From positions 4,341,745 to 4,405,744 of the forward strand of contig NC_066531.1 of assembly GCF_024679095.1 (NCBI RefSeq): 64,000 nt of DNA. Reading direction: 5' to 3'. The position numbers and the translations under genes are program-made. The DNA is from Eriocheir sinensis (lineage: Eukaryota; Arthropoda; Malacostraca; Decapoda; Varunidae). Positions 1 to 10,691 of this stretch are shown here, in pieces (position 1 is the first letter of the stretch; every line of letters starts with the position of its first letter). The notes under the pieces are model-generated. The model was given only the letters and a program-made list of their open reading frames with translations. It searched no databases and had not been told where the DNA came from.

Positions 1-231
1 CCAACACCTCGCAGGTGCCACTCTTTTAAGATTTTTTATGTTACATTTTATACTTTTACGTTTCATAATTTTACTCTTTTACACATAACAGCCTGAAGAT
101 GCTCAATGTTGAGCAAAACGCGTCACTATATGAAGAGTACAGTCTAGGACAACTCATATACTCATATGATTAAAAACCTAGTGAGAAGATATGAAAAAGC
201 TAATAAGGAATGGGTTAACTGTCATTATGGG
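1..231. other. AT-rich flank, no gene recognised
   Basis: No coding sequence or repeat family is recognised here apart from the small hairpin at 92-123. The stretch ends at the microsatellite that begins near 232. Confidence 0.4.
92..123 (+). other. hairpin with hammerhead-like flanks
   Basis: CTGAAGA is followed by a perfect 7-bp stem (TGCTCAA/TTGAGCA, 2-nt loop) and then AAAACGCGTC. Hammerhead ribozymes have CUGAUGA, stem II, then GAAA. The order is right but two core positions differ. Penelope-like retroelements and other repeats carry such motifs in their terminal regions. This may be the degenerate end of such an element; catalysis is not implied. Confidence 0.2.
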
Positions 232-232
232 A

Positions 233-288
<56 letters not shown>
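232..288. repeat. (TC)n(TA)n microsatellite
   Basis: An uninterrupted CT run passes into a TA run. It abuts the end of the dispersed repeat that follows. The inverted copy near 38.3 kb also ends at a microsatellite, (CA)n(TA)n. Confidence 0.95.
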
Positions 289-2335
289 CTCCAGTGCTTC
301 AAATACAAGCAAAGCATATAACATTCTATGCATGCTAGATTACTACAATGCCTTTGCATCATGCTCTTAGCTAGTAAAAATATCATACTATAGTCTGTTC
401 ACTTAAGCTTGATTCCTGGCGCCTAGGCAGGTTGGTAAGCTTGCAGCTAATTGCTGCTCCGCTCTCTCACAGACACTCATGTTGGACCACATCTTGCATG
501 CTCTAGTGAGACATGTTTCTGTATTATATGCCATAACTCACCTCACATACGAGATAGCCAGTTTTGGTTGACACAATAAGCAGTGTCTGTAGAATCAATA
601 TGTATTTTAAAAACTCGGCAAAACAAATAAGAAAATGACATTATGAAGAGTTGAACCGTGAAGATGTAAAAAAAAATGTTTATATTTTATAACATGTTTT
701 ACTTATGCTCACTGTTGTCAACAGTTGTTCATTGACAACAGAAATGTTATTACATTACGCAGGAAAATCTCTCGTGAACACGATAGTGTGATCAGAATGC
801 AGATAAAGCTCCACGTATTGAAAACACAGGGTTATTCATAGCAACATGTCACTCCTCGCGCGACACGCTGCGTGATTGTGTTAAATAATGAGTGTCGTGC
901 GCGCCGTGATGGTTGCGGGGAGTGACATGTTGCTATAAATAACTCAGTGTTTTCAATATGTGGAGCTTTATCTGCATTCTGATCATGCTATCGTGTTCAC
1001 GAGTGATTTTCCTACGTAACGTGATAATATATTTCTGCAGTCAATGAACAACTGTTGAAAACAGCGAGCATAAGTAAAACATGTTATAAACACTTATTTA
1101 ACACCTTCACGGTTCAACTCATCGTAATACCATTTTCTTATTTGTTTTGCCGAGTTATTAAAATACATCTTGATTCTACAGTCACTGCTGAGTCTGATGG
1201 TGTCAACCAAAACTGGCAATGTGTGTGAGGTGAGCCATGGCATATAATACAGGAACATGCAAGATGTGGTCCGACATGAGTGTTAGCGGGAGAGCGGTGC
1301 AGCCAATCAGCTGCAACCTTTCCAACCTGCCTAGGCGCCTGGAATCTAGCTTAAGTGAACAAGGTATAACTGTACAAGTGGCAGATAATGGCAGGGCAGA
1401 GAACAAAACCTTCTAAGCATTACAACTGAAATAAACAATGGCAGACACTCAAAGCTTGTTAACTGAACATGATCTGATTTATAACAGGCAAAACCAACAA
1501 TGGTGCGTTGTATGCAATAAAAACTATAAAAATGTTGCAAGGCACATCAATATAAGAGCAAAGCATCATAAAACATGCTGAAATACATGATGGAGGACAT
1601 CAAGAAGGTAACACATGAGTTGTCTTAAATGGAATGCAATAACTTGGTGGTCCTGGGAGACAGCCGAGCCTGGAGGTGAAAATGGGATGTAGGACACGGT
1701 ATGATCTCACAAGACCTTGGCGTCATTAAGATATTAAGCTCAGTAGGCACAACTATGCAGTGGAGGCACATATGATAAAATAAGGCAACTCATAGTGTAA
1801 GAAAATAGCAGGGAAGTTATGCTGCAGTATGTGACACACCAAATTACAGGGCAGAGTGATATGTATTTCATAGGCTACATCAGTAAACATGTAGCATTTA
1901 TTGCAGGAACCACACTTTAAAGTTGTATGTAATAAAATATATGTTTTTAGCACACATTAAAGTTGTATGTAATAAAATATATGTTTTTAGCACACATTAA
2001 AGTTGGATGTAATAAAATCATTTGATATGAAACTCCTTGAACTGGCCAACCAAACAAACCACTCTCTGCCCCCCCCAAAAAAAGCATTATTTTTCACAAG
2101 GTTTATGAGGCATTAGTCAAGAATAACAACTGCCATTACATTTTGTCAAAAAAAATCATACCTATGTGATTATGTATATCATAAAGCAGAAAAAAACATT
2201 GCATGCTGTAATACAAACAAGATTACTCCTGGAAGCCACATTAATGATGCCAGACACGTGATGATAGACACTTAGTGTGATGAAATTACATGCTGTATTT
2301 CACATTATGAAACCAAGCCAAGTGTCACTGCAGCA
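289..2335 (-). repeat. dispersed repeat, copy A (inverted relative to 36967-38344)
   Basis: The reverse complement of this stretch aligns over most of its length with 36967-38344. Shared landmarks are the CCAGTGCTT-AAATACAAGCAAAGCAT end, a short tandem unit ending TTTTTAGCACACATT (about 1930-2010), and the block around 2230-2330. Copy A carries a 976-bp foldback insertion at 391 that copy B lacks. No protein is recognisable. It is either a low-coding transposon or an old duplicated segment; both copies ending at a microsatellite favours a mobile or satellite-linked repeat. Confidence 0.75.
391..1366. mobile_element. foldback DNA element (MITE-like), TA target duplication
   Basis: The two halves are inverted copies of each other for about 470 bp per arm with scattered mismatches, centred near 878. 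The ends read TAGTCTGTTCACTTAAGC on the left and, reverse complemented, TACCTTGTTCACTTAAGC on the right, with TA on both sides (389-390 and 1367-1368). The related repeat at 38082-38083 is the uninterrupted site with a single TA, which confirms the boundaries. No ORF is convincing. The TA duplication suggests mobilisation by a Tc1/mariner-type transposase, which is inference. Confidence 0.85.
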
Positions 2336-2348
2336 CATATTAGGTAAG

Positions 2349-2790
2349 GCAGACACCAAAAGCTTGTCACCTGAACAAGATTAAATATAACAGCAAAATC
2401 CACAATAAAGCATTGCATACTGTTGGGTAGGGAAGAGAACAAATGCTTCCAAGCATTACACCTGAAATAAACAATGGCAGATATTCAAAGCTTGTGAGCT
2501 GAACAATATCTGATTTATAACAGGCAAAGCCAACAATGGTGCATTACATGCGATATCTGGCAGGGGATTCCTTGCATTACAACTGGAAAGTGGCAGACAC
2601 CCAAAGCTTGTTAACTGAACAAGATCTGATTTATAACAGGCAAAACCAACAATGGTGCATTACATGTGATATCTGGCAGGGAAGATAAATGATTCCTTGT
2701 ATTACAACTGGAAAGTGGCAGACACCTAAAGCTTGTTAAATGAACAAGATCTGATTTATAACAGGCAAGACCAACAATGGTGCATTACTG
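2349..2790. repeat. ~120-bp tandem array
   Basis: Diverged units begin GGCAGACACC-AAAGCTTGTTAACTGAACAAGATCTG near 2349, 2476, 2597 and 2717. A related unit occurs at 1441. The array stops abruptly at the Tigger insertion at 2791. Confidence 0.8.
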
Positions 2791-3159
2791 TACAGTAAAG
2801 CCCCACTTAGCGCGAACCACAATTAGCGCCAGCAGCCACCACGACTGAATTTTGAAAATTGCGCCAAGCCGCCATGATGTGCGGTGGCCTGGGGTGGCCT
2901 ACCGCCTGCCTCACTTCCGCCCCGCCACCACTTTCCACACGGTACCAGTCTCTCACGCTGGTCTGCCCACCCTACTGAGGCGTACACCATGCAACACTGT
3001 TGTGGATTCTGTTCCTTATCCCAGCAGTCCGTACGGGTGGAAAGTGAGTGCTTGAGTGTCTTGTGTCGTGTATACCACTCGCGACTGCGTGATCCTTACA
3101 GCACAGCACCACACGGGTTGACATAGTGCTGCAGTGTCTGGGCATTCTGAAAAGTGAAA

Positions 3160-3400
3160 ATGCCTGGGCCACATGCAGGAAAGCGCAAGTCGCTTGACTT
3201 TAGTATCAAACAGGAAGTTGTTAAACGGAAAGAGGAAGGTCAGGGTAATTCTGCAGTAGGCCGTGCATTAGGCCTCAGTGACTGTGAGGACAATATGGAA
3301 AAAAAAAGATGAAATCAAAGCGTCTGTTAAAGCGTATGGAACTTCTCAATTTGATGATCGCAAGCGTGCCTGGGATGAGAAACTGATAAAGGAATGCTAA
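3160..3400 (+). pseudogene. Tigger transposase N-terminus (CENP-B-type HTH), frameshifted
   Basis: The reading from ATG 3160 contains KRKSLDFSIKQEVVKRKEEG and AVGRALGLS, typical of the CENPB-N helix-turn-helix of Tigger/pogo transposases, which binds the terminal repeats. Near 3280 the frame shifts; the next frame continues TVRTIWKKKDEIKAS and ends around KLIKEC. The catalytic domain does not follow. It is a dead fragment within the element at 2793-4291. Confidence 0.75.
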
Positions 3401-3607
3401 TTGCTACAAAAATGTAACATTTACGTTATACATGTATAGGAAAATACACTTTACTTTAGTTATAATGGTCACTACATACTCTGTGTCTATGATTATGATC
3501 TCAATTTCCATAGGACATACGCTTTATAATGTGGGAAAAAATAACACCTGGCACGCAAGGTAGTAAAAGAAAAGGCATTAATTAGACTTGGCACTCTATG
3601 TTCAAAA

Positions 3608-3622
3608 GGTTGCCGACCCCTG
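3608..3622. repeat. hAT-type terminal repeat remnant
   Basis: GGTTGCCGACCCCTG is the reverse complement of CAGGGGTCGGCAACC, the classic end of Charlie-like hAT elements. No matching left end was found within the surrounding Tigger, so only one end of an inserted hAT seems preserved. Confidence 0.5.
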
Positions 3623-3741
3623 CTGTAGATAATGCCAGACAAGGCGAGGCGGTAGAAGCTCCACCACCGCCTGGTGAACTCACCATGCAGCGGCTGAGTA
3701 GAATATTGGCTGGGGTTGACACCTTTAAAGAGTGAATCACA

Positions 3742-3990
3742 GAAAATGAAAACTGCAGTGTTCGCATAACAGAAATGGTGCAACAACTGGATAAAGTGAT
3801 GCGTTATTATACAGATTTGCATTCAAAGAAAGTGAATGAGAGACGGCAGACTCTCGTAACAAGATTCATACGCACTCCTGCTAAAGCCGCACCACCACCA
3901 CCACCGCCAGGACTCGCTCCCAGTGCTGAGGATAACGATGAAGTGGACTTCCTTGGATTTGAGGTGTTTTACAAGAGGCAGAAATCTTGA
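3742..3990 (+). pseudogene. Tigger transposase C-terminal tail
   Basis: The frame reads ITEMVQQLDKVMRYYTDLHS, then NERRQTLVTRF and a proline run, ending in a stop at 3988-3990. This matches the tail that follows the DDE domain in Tigger/jerky transposases. It is separated from the N-terminal fragment by about 340 bp that lack the catalytic core. Confidence 0.7.
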
Positions 3991-4293
3991 TGAGAGATCA
4001 AGGTGCCAATGACAGTGATAATGGAGACAGCAGCAGTGAGGTGGCACCGGGCTCTGCTTCTTCTCATTAACCCCGCAGCTGCCTCACAACCCGATCCCCT
4101 AGATACCAGCGCCCCATGGAAGAAAGGTAGAGTTGTATTTTTTAATGTGAGTAATTATCAAACCCAAAAGTCAGACCCACGTGTGCACCAAATAAGTTTT
4201 TTCATATTGGTTACTTTATTCAATTAGCGCGAATTCAGTTAGCGCGACCGCGTTCATCCACCTAATTCTCGCGCTAAATGGGGATCTACTGTA

Positions 4294-4714
4294 TATTGCG
4301 GCGTATATCGCACACCCCAAACTTTAAGACAACAATTTTGTACAAAAAAGTTCTTAAAATGCTCAGAAATTTACCCCGTTCTGGTGACGTACGGCATGCA
4401 ACTGTTTACCCCACACCCGAAGAATATTTTATAAAGAACCCGCACACCCACTCAATTAACACCTAAGCATCAGGTCATATAATCCTCATTCCTTAATCTT
4501 CATCCCCTCAAGTTCACTTCACACTACATGACCCTACCTGACCTGTGAGTTCCAAAGATCCTGCCAGCCCCGCCCTGTAATCTCAAAGCATCTGCCACTC
4601 GCACACACTCCACGCCCACAAAAAGTATATCTACACCCGCCCCGCGCCCACAAAATTTTTGTGATGTTGACCCACGCCCGCCCCGCAAGTGCCGGCGCCC
4701 GCGGGCCCGCGCAG
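4294..4714. other. non-coding; second transposon-end motif
   Basis: Immediately right of the Tigger is TATTGCGGCGTATATCGCACACC. A very similar string occurs inverted near 9694-9718. This suggests the end of a second TIR element at both places. The rest, GC-rich towards 4714, has no recognised gene. Confidence 0.4.
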
Positions 4715-4828
4715 TAGGGGTGGGCAGGTACCGGTACCAGTACCGGTACTAACGGTACCAGCTAAACGGTACGGTACCGGTACCAGATTGCTCGGTACCG
4801 GTACCAGTTGCTCGGATTTATTTATTGG

Positions 4829-5130
4829 ATTTATTGATAATTCTTCATGTCCGATTTTTTTTTAGGTTGCTAATAAATATTGTTAATGTTATTAGACTAT
4901 GATCGAGTACATCCATAATAACTATACATGCTATTTTTTTATCGAAAAAATAAATATTCACTTCATTCAGAGAGAGAGAGAGAGAGAGGTCAGCACTCAG
5001 TGAGTGGATATCTCGGTGATATGGGTACTCGATCATAGTCTAATAACAATAACAATATTTATTAGTAACCTAAAAAAGAAAAAGAATCGGACATGAAGAA
5101 TTATCCAGTAACTCCAATAAATAAATAAAA
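4829..5130. repeat. inverted repeat around a (GA)n spacer
   Basis: The arm at about 4829-4912 (ending TTAGACTATGATCGAGTAC) is repeated inverted at about 5022-5112. The ~110-bp spacer contains a GA tract. The same arm reappears at 6390-6460, 6840-6890 and 17310-17395, so it is a recurrent module of this hAT family. Confidence 0.8.
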
Positions 5131-5364
5131 TAATAAAATAATGGAAACGGGAGCTGTGATGGAAACGGAAAGCAGGACAAAATGGTGGGAACTTGGGGAG
5201 ACGGTCAGCGGGGCAGTGACTCAGCGTCTACACACAGGGCCCATACCACATGGAGGCGGGCTGGCGCCGAGCGTCACTAAGATCCAGACGGTACCGGTAC
5301 TAGCGGCAATGCGCAGTGCCGAGTAATCATTAAGCTTCCCGGAACCCAAGTGATCATGAGGCTT

Positions 5365-5480
5365 CGCGGTACCAGGTACCGATACCATGTACCGGTACCA
5401 AGTACTGGTACCTGGTACCGCGAAGAATCGATTCCTCGCGGTACCCGGTACCGGTACCTGGTACCGCGAAGCCTCATGAT
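5365..5480. repeat. GGTACC-rich palindrome cluster
   Basis: Repeated GGTACC and CCGGTACC words sit between CTTCGCGGTACC and GGTACCGCGAAG, giving nested near-perfect palindromes able to form cruciforms. The same module occurs at 16953-17040. Confidence 0.8.
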
Positions 5481-5629
5481 CACTCGGGTGCCGGGAAGCG
5501 TCATGATCACTCGGCACTGCGCATTGCCGCTATAGTCCGGCAAATCTTAAGTGGCGGCTCTGACGTAGACAGCCCGCTAGACCCTGTTGCCACGTCTCCA
5601 CCTGGCCTCGCACACCGTGCCTCTCACAC

Positions 5630-5633
<4 letters not shown>

Positions 5634-5698
<65 letters not shown>

Positions 5699-5702
5699 TG
5701 TA
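5634..5702. repeat. (TC)n(TG)n microsatellite
   Basis: About 22 TC units are followed by about 10 TG units, inside the hAT-like element. Confidence 0.95.
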
Positions 5703-6507
5703 CGAGAAAGATAGAAAAGTGGGGGTGTACTCTCATTCGGGGAGTATGGTGCACGACAATGCATAATAATAATAATATTAATAATAAACCTCTTTAAAAA
5801 ATGCACCAAGACTCTTTACCCCTTGGGTGGTGTGGAAATAAGGTCAAAGTGTAATATTTTAATGTTCTTAGCGACCACTCCTTCCCCACTCCCTGACCAT
5901 CCCCGGCGGAACCTCACCATTCACCTGGATGATTCACATCAAAATTTGCTTGACGGTCCTGGCATTACATATACACGTACAGTCTCCATATTTTGTCATA
6001 ATTATACCATATGGCTGATATGGTATGGCAGATGGCAGACACACACCAAAAAATGGCAGAAATGCGATAATTAAAGCAGGCAGAGCAACTGGCAACTGCG
6101 GTGTGTTGGGTTGACTTGAGCTGACAACGCCGCGGTGGCAACGGTGCCAAGTGTTGTACAAATTTCTTTGTATTCACTCACAGGTTGAGAATCAATCATA
6201 AAAACCATATCTGTTTTTATACTAGAGCGAGAGAGAAAGAGAGAGACACGAGGAAAGAGAGAGAGAAGGGTGTGAAAGGCACGCTGACCGTCTCCCCAAG
6301 TTCCCACCATTTTGTCCTGCTTTCCGTTTCCATCACAGCTCCCGTTTCCATTATTTTATTATTTTATTTATTTATTGGAGTTACTGGATAATTCTTCATG
6401 TCCGATTCTTTTTCTTTTTTAGGTTGCTAATAAATATTGTTATTGTTATTAGACTATGATCGAGTACCCACTACCCATATCACCGAGATATCCACTCACT
6501 AAGTGGT

Positions 6508-6508
<1 letters not shown>

Positions 6509-6571
<63 letters not shown>
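6509..6571. repeat. (CT)n microsatellite
   Basis: An uninterrupted CT run of about 60 bp, inside the hAT-like element. Confidence 0.95.
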
Positions 6572-6574
<3 letters not shown>

Positions 6575-6688
6575 CTACACCTCCAATATTTAATCATATT
6601 ATATAATCCATCATACAATTCTTTATAGCCAAAAACTCTCGCCAAGGGATTCAAACTTTTTTCGTTAATGCTTTATTGGATAAATATG

Positions 6689-6690
<2 letters not shown>

Positions 6691-6736
<46 letters not shown>
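6691..6736. repeat. (TC)n microsatellite
   Basis: An uninterrupted TC run of about 45 bp, inside the hAT-like element. Confidence 0.95.
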
Positions 6737-6739
<3 letters not shown>

Positions 6740-7250
6740 AAGTTAACGAGTCATACGAATTTAACAATGGCAAGTAAAAAGAAAACGAATTAAGTCTTGG
6801 GTTAAAAGTTAGTGAGTCCCACGGGTCTTTAGAAAACGCTAATATATATTGTTATTGTTATTAGACTATGATCGAGTACATCCATAATAACTATACATGC
6901 TATTTTTTTTATCGAAAAAATAAATATTCACTTCATTCAGAGAGAGAGAGAGAGATTTACACAGATTTACATAGAAAATCAGACCACACAGACCCCATGG
7001 TCCAGACTAGGTGGTCTGTCCTTAAACCCAAGTGATTTTACATTAATCAGAAGTCTCCTAAACGTTGCATTTCTACGATAGTTGATATTAAGTTGAAGGA
7101 GAGAGAGAGAGAGTTTTCTTTACAGGAAATTTATTTGGGAATTTCATCAGAAGTCATTAAGAAAAAAAAAAAAACTCCTTCGGGTACCGGTACCGGTACC
7201 GGTACCACCGGTACTCAAATTAACGGTACTTGCCCATCCCTACCGCGCAG

Positions 7251-7780
7251 ACCTCTGATGGGTGTCGTTGCATAGGAAGTGATGGAGGGGAGCAAGGGCA
7301 GCCCACTCTGTGACGTGGACCAATCAGAATAAAGTTATAATGGAGTGTGGAATAGTGTTGGAACATGTATTGTGAGCGGGAGATTTAAAACTGATCAACT
7401 GTTGTGGTGACGATTGCACCACCAGCATGGACCGTGCACTGCCGCTGCCACGATTTAGCATTGAAAAGGTAAAACCACTCAAAAAGGCAAGCTTTCTTAT
7501 TCTACGAGTTAAAAGTTCAACCTGCTGCGCCTGACCCAACCTGCTGCGCCTGACCCAACCTGCTGCGCCTGACCCAACCTACTGCGTCTTCACGGGACTA
7601 TATAAATCCATGTCCGGTCACTCACAAACAGACTCCACGTCTAGCACCAGCCTAGACTAGATCCCGCCTCTCACTCAAAGCACCCTTTTGTTCCTGGGGT
7701 ACAAGATCTCTACATTGCTATGAGTAGATTTTACCAAGAATCAAGAAATATTTAAGCGTTCCTGTCTGCATCCCCCAGCC
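7251..7780. other. leader region upstream of the pogo-type gene
   Basis: There is no ORF of note. A 20-bp unit (CAACCTGCTGCGCCTGACCC) is repeated about 3.5 times at 7517-7585, followed by a TATATAAA string at 7600. It may hold the 5' part of the pogo-type element, but no terminal repeat was identified. Confidence 0.4.
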
Positions 7781-9043
7781 ATGGCATCCAAAAAGAAAAG
7801 ATCATCTTATACGACCAGTTTCAAGCTTATGGTAATAGAATATGCAAAGCAACATGGGAACAGAGCTGCTGCAGAGAACTTTGGCGACCCACCAACTGAG
7901 AGCACCATCCAAGACTGGAGGAGAGAAGAGAAGCTGAAAACTTCAGGACGAAACAAGTGTGCAAGCCGCAGCGGCGTTGTGACGTGGCCGCAACTGGAAG
8001 ACGACTTGAAGATCTGGATAATCAACAACAACAGAGACTCGGGTATTGCAGTGTCAACAAGGATGGTTATGTTGGAGGCAGTGAAAATGGCAAAGAACAG
8101 TGGCCTAAGTGATTTTATGGGTACGCCTTCTTGGTGTTTTAGATTCATGAAGAGGCATGGATTAAGAATGCGTGTGAGAACGAGAATAGCCAGAAAATGC
8201 CTCAAGAGTACAAACAAAAAATAATCGAATTCCACAGGTTTGTCATCCGTGCCAGAAATGAAACACACTTTGAATTAGGACAAATTGTGAACATGGATGA
8301 AGTTCCCCTCACTTTTCATGTGCCATCAACCAGAACTGTGGATAAACTGTGACCGTGAAGACAACTGGGAATGAAAAGACCCACCATATTGTCGTGTTAG
8401 GATGTACCGCTGATGGAGAAAAACTGCCGCCAATGTTAATCTTCAAAAGAAAAACTCTTCCCAAAGAACTACCGAAAGGTGTGATTGTACATGTTCAGCC
8501 AAAGGGTTGGATGGATGAAGACGGGATGAAAGTTTGGATGGAAAAAGTAAGGGAAAAACGTCCCGGTGAATTTCTAAAAATCGTTGTTGGTACTGGATCA
8601 ATTCAGGGCACATATTACGGAAAAAAAAAAATAAATAAAAAACAATTAAATACAAACATAGCTGTAATTCCGGGTGGCCTGACATCCCAGCTGCAGCCTC
8701 TAGATGTTTCGATCAACCATTCACAGCACACATGCGTGAAGAGTGGATGAAATGGATGCTCATCCCAGCAAAGGAGACAACGCGGACAGGACGTGTGAAG
8801 CGCCCATCTATCCCGCAGTTGTGTCAGTGGGGAAAAACATCATGGGATGCCATTGATAAAAATATTGTGATAAAATCTTTCAAAAAATGTGGAATCAGCA
8901 ACAATCTTGATGGAACAGAAGATGATATGTTATACGAAGAATGTGGAAGTGAGGTTTCAAAGAGTGCTTGTAACTTGGATGAGTTCTCCGACTCTGACGA
9001 TAGCGAATTTTCAGGTTTTGAGGACAACACTGATGAGGGCTAA
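7781..9043 (+). pseudogene. pogo-type DDE transposase, frameshifted
   Basis: The first frame (7781-8222) begins MASKKKRSSYTTSFKLMVIE, a CENP-B/Psq-type HTH, followed by a second DNA-binding region ending MKRHGLRMRVRTRIARK. The frame then shifts; NMDEVPLTFHVPSTRTVDK (first catalytic Asp) is read near 8290-8350. A further shift leads to KTTGNEKTHHIVVLGCTADG. The second Asp motif LLVLDQFRAHIT lies near 8584-8620 in another frame, and PGGLTSQLQPLDVSIN (third Asp) near 8670-8720. The final frame (8732-9043) has CGISNNLDGTEDDMLYEE and an acidic tail. All catalytic motifs survive but at least four frame breaks kill the gene. It would cut and join transposon ends in the nucleus. Confidence 0.85.
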
Positions 9044-9330
9044 GCGTGATTTCTGTCCTACTGTAAATGAATTAAAATGATTGTTGTTGTATAAATTTAA
9101 GAATTATTTGTTCCACTTATGTAGTAATAGTAATGGTAAATATTGAACATGGATATTTTTTCCAATATGATTTTTATTACGAGGGCTAAACGTGTTGTCT
9201 GTTTTATTGTAAATGCAATAAAGTGATTTTTTATATTGTATCAATTAAAGCATCGTTATTTGCACTTAATACACTAATATTAATAATAGATAATGAACAC
9301 ATGGATATTTCTTTTTCCAGTATGATTTTT
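9035..9330. repeat. diverged tandem duplication, ~145-bp unit
   Basis: The unit starting GAGGGCTAAGCGTG near 9035 is repeated from GAGGGCTAAACGTG near 9181. Both end in GGATATTT-TTTTCCA-TATGATTTTTAT. It covers the end of the pogo-type gene and its 3' flank. Confidence 0.75.
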
Positions 9331-9641
9331 TATGTAGCTTGTACTGCTCGAATTGGCAACAGTGCGCATCAGTAATCAAAACAATGCAAATGGCGGCCGG
9401 GTCGTGTGGCGGCCCAACGAAGCCGGATAAAAACAAGGCATGGGCGATCCTCCACCGGTTTCATTTTTTTATAGTATAGTTATTTGATCGCCCTATGTTC
9501 TATGGTATAAGACAGGTATGGACTACGAAGGATCATAAACAATAATAAAGATAAGTTTGCAGTTGTTATTGGATAAGACGAAAAACAGACCCTTAAAAAC
9601 ACCCCAAAGAAGAAGAAAAATCAATAAAAATTTGTACATCC
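9331..9641. other. no gene recognised
   Basis: AT-rich sequence between the pogo-type gene and the inverted repeat at 9642. Nothing identifiable was seen. Confidence 0.4.
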
Positions 9642-9707
9642 GGCGTATAGCGCGCAGGGGTAAACTTTCGGGCATTTTTTCTGTCAAAAAGGTGCGCGCT
9701 ATACGCC
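9642..9707. repeat. 14-bp perfect inverted repeat, 38-nt spacer
   Basis: GGCGTATAGCGCGC (9642-9655) is repeated inverted as GCGCGCTATACGCC (9694-9707). With the flanking ACAATATACAGTA it resembles the string right of the Tigger at 4294. It may be a pair of transposon ends left after internal loss. Confidence 0.6.
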
Positions 9708-9889
9708 ACAATATACAGTACTTGCAATATCTGGCAGAGAACAGTTTGGGTGATGGCGCAAAACACCCAGCACCATCACTTTGGGCGCGGAACAAACCAC
9801 CCTCTACGAAGGCGTTACTTCATACGGACTGCGCGTGTCTGAGTGTCTGTGCCGCACCACGTGTTTTTTGTTGTAGAGTGTGCATTGCT

Positions 9890-10270
9890 TTCCTGTCTTG
9901 TGCTTGACAATGGGACCAAGGAAAGAGCTGAGAAAAGAAAAATTTCCTCTATACGTCCCCTGAGCCTAGGGGGGAAAGGAAATAAAGAAATAGCTGCCAT
10001 CACGGGTGTGGCGCTTCGTAGTGTGCAGCGTTGGACCAAAAAATGTAGGGACGCGAGAGGTGCTGTCTCGCCGCTACCTAAGAAGAAAAGGACAGGGAGG
10101 CCTCGTGTCACTTCTACGAGGACCCTGAAGGTGCTGAAGCGTCAGGTGGACAATGAGCCTCGCATTAGTGCAAAAGAACTGAAGGAAAAGAATCCAAGGC
10201 TCCTTCAGGACATCTCAGTGCGAACCATTCAGAAACCCCTTCGTCACAACCTTAACCCGGTAGCAGTGGG
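9890..10270 (+). pseudogene. Tc1-type transposase, DNA-binding half
   Basis: The frame contains NKEIAAITGVALRSVQRW, then KKRTGRPRVTSTRTLKVLKR and ISAKELKEKNPRLLQDISVR. This is the paired HTH plus GRPR linker of Tc1 transposases, which grips the terminal repeats. Alternative reading of the start (ATG 9909) shows a frame disturbance near 9950-9970. About 190 bp of unrelated or decayed sequence separate it from the catalytic half at 10490. Confidence 0.8.
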
Positions 10271-10489
10271 GATCATGTTTCTTAATGGTCCCTCTAAGCG
10301 AGAAAAATGAGAAAAAATCACCCCTCACACAAACCATTTCATAATATATATCAAAGCATTTGTGATCAATTTATGTATCATCTATTTTGGGGGGTTAAAA
10401 TCATGGCACAAATTTGGCCCGTCGCTGCTACCAGTATCATGCACCACGAAGGTAGCCCATTTTAACACTAGTACAAAAAAATAAAAAAA

Positions 10490-10690
10490 TTGTTTTGCCA
10501 TAAATATTTAGCCTGGGATTCAGAGAAGTGGAAAACAGTTATGTGGTTGGATGAGGCAACTTTTACAGAGACTGGCAACAGAGGAGGGAAAGTGAGGTTA
10601 TGTCCTGGTTCAGATCCTTACCTCCCTAAGTACACTGAGGGAACTGTAAAACACCCAAGCAGTGTGATGGTATGGGGAACATTTGAGTAT
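10490..10690 (+). pseudogene. Tc1-type transposase, first catalytic block
   Basis: The frame reads YLAWDSEKWKTVMWLDEATF (first catalytic Asp), RGGKVRLCPGSDPYLPKYTE and VKHPSSVMVWGTFEY. It breaks at a SINE insertion directly after the last codon. Host sequence resumes at 11062 with CACGGCACT, coding HGTGTLVVLPK in the same protein, so the SINE separated two adjacent codons. Confidence 0.8.
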
Positions 10691-10691
10691 T

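Larger units (their letters stand above)
2793..4291 (+). mobile_element. internally deleted Tigger (TcMar) element
   Basis: The ends are CAGTAAAGCCCCACTTAGCG on the left and an inverted match ending GGGGATCTACTG on the right, with TA on both sides (2791-2792 and 4292-4293). Inside are the N-terminal DNA-binding part (3160-3400) and the C-terminal tail (3742-3990) of a Tigger/jerky-type transposase. Most of the DDE domain is gone, so the element is non-autonomous. The 1.5-kb length fits an internal deletion derivative. A stray hAT-type end lies in its middle. Confidence 0.85.
4715..7242. mobile_element. non-autonomous hAT-like element with 8-bp target duplication
   Basis: The left end TAGGGGTGGGCAGGTACC and right end GGTACTTGCCCATCCCTA are inverted repeats. 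CCGCGCAG is present on both sides (4707-4714 and 7243-7250), a perfect 8-bp duplication as made by hAT transposases. No transposase is readable over 2.5 kb. The inside is dominated by GGTACC-rich palindromes, an inverted repeat around a GA tract, and long CT runs. A partial second copy is at 16949-17677. Confidence 0.85.

Noticed and set aside
289..2335. Recent inverted segmental duplication with 36967-38344
   Set aside because: Copies differ at many positions, have private insertions and both end at microsatellites; a dispersed repeat family explains it better.
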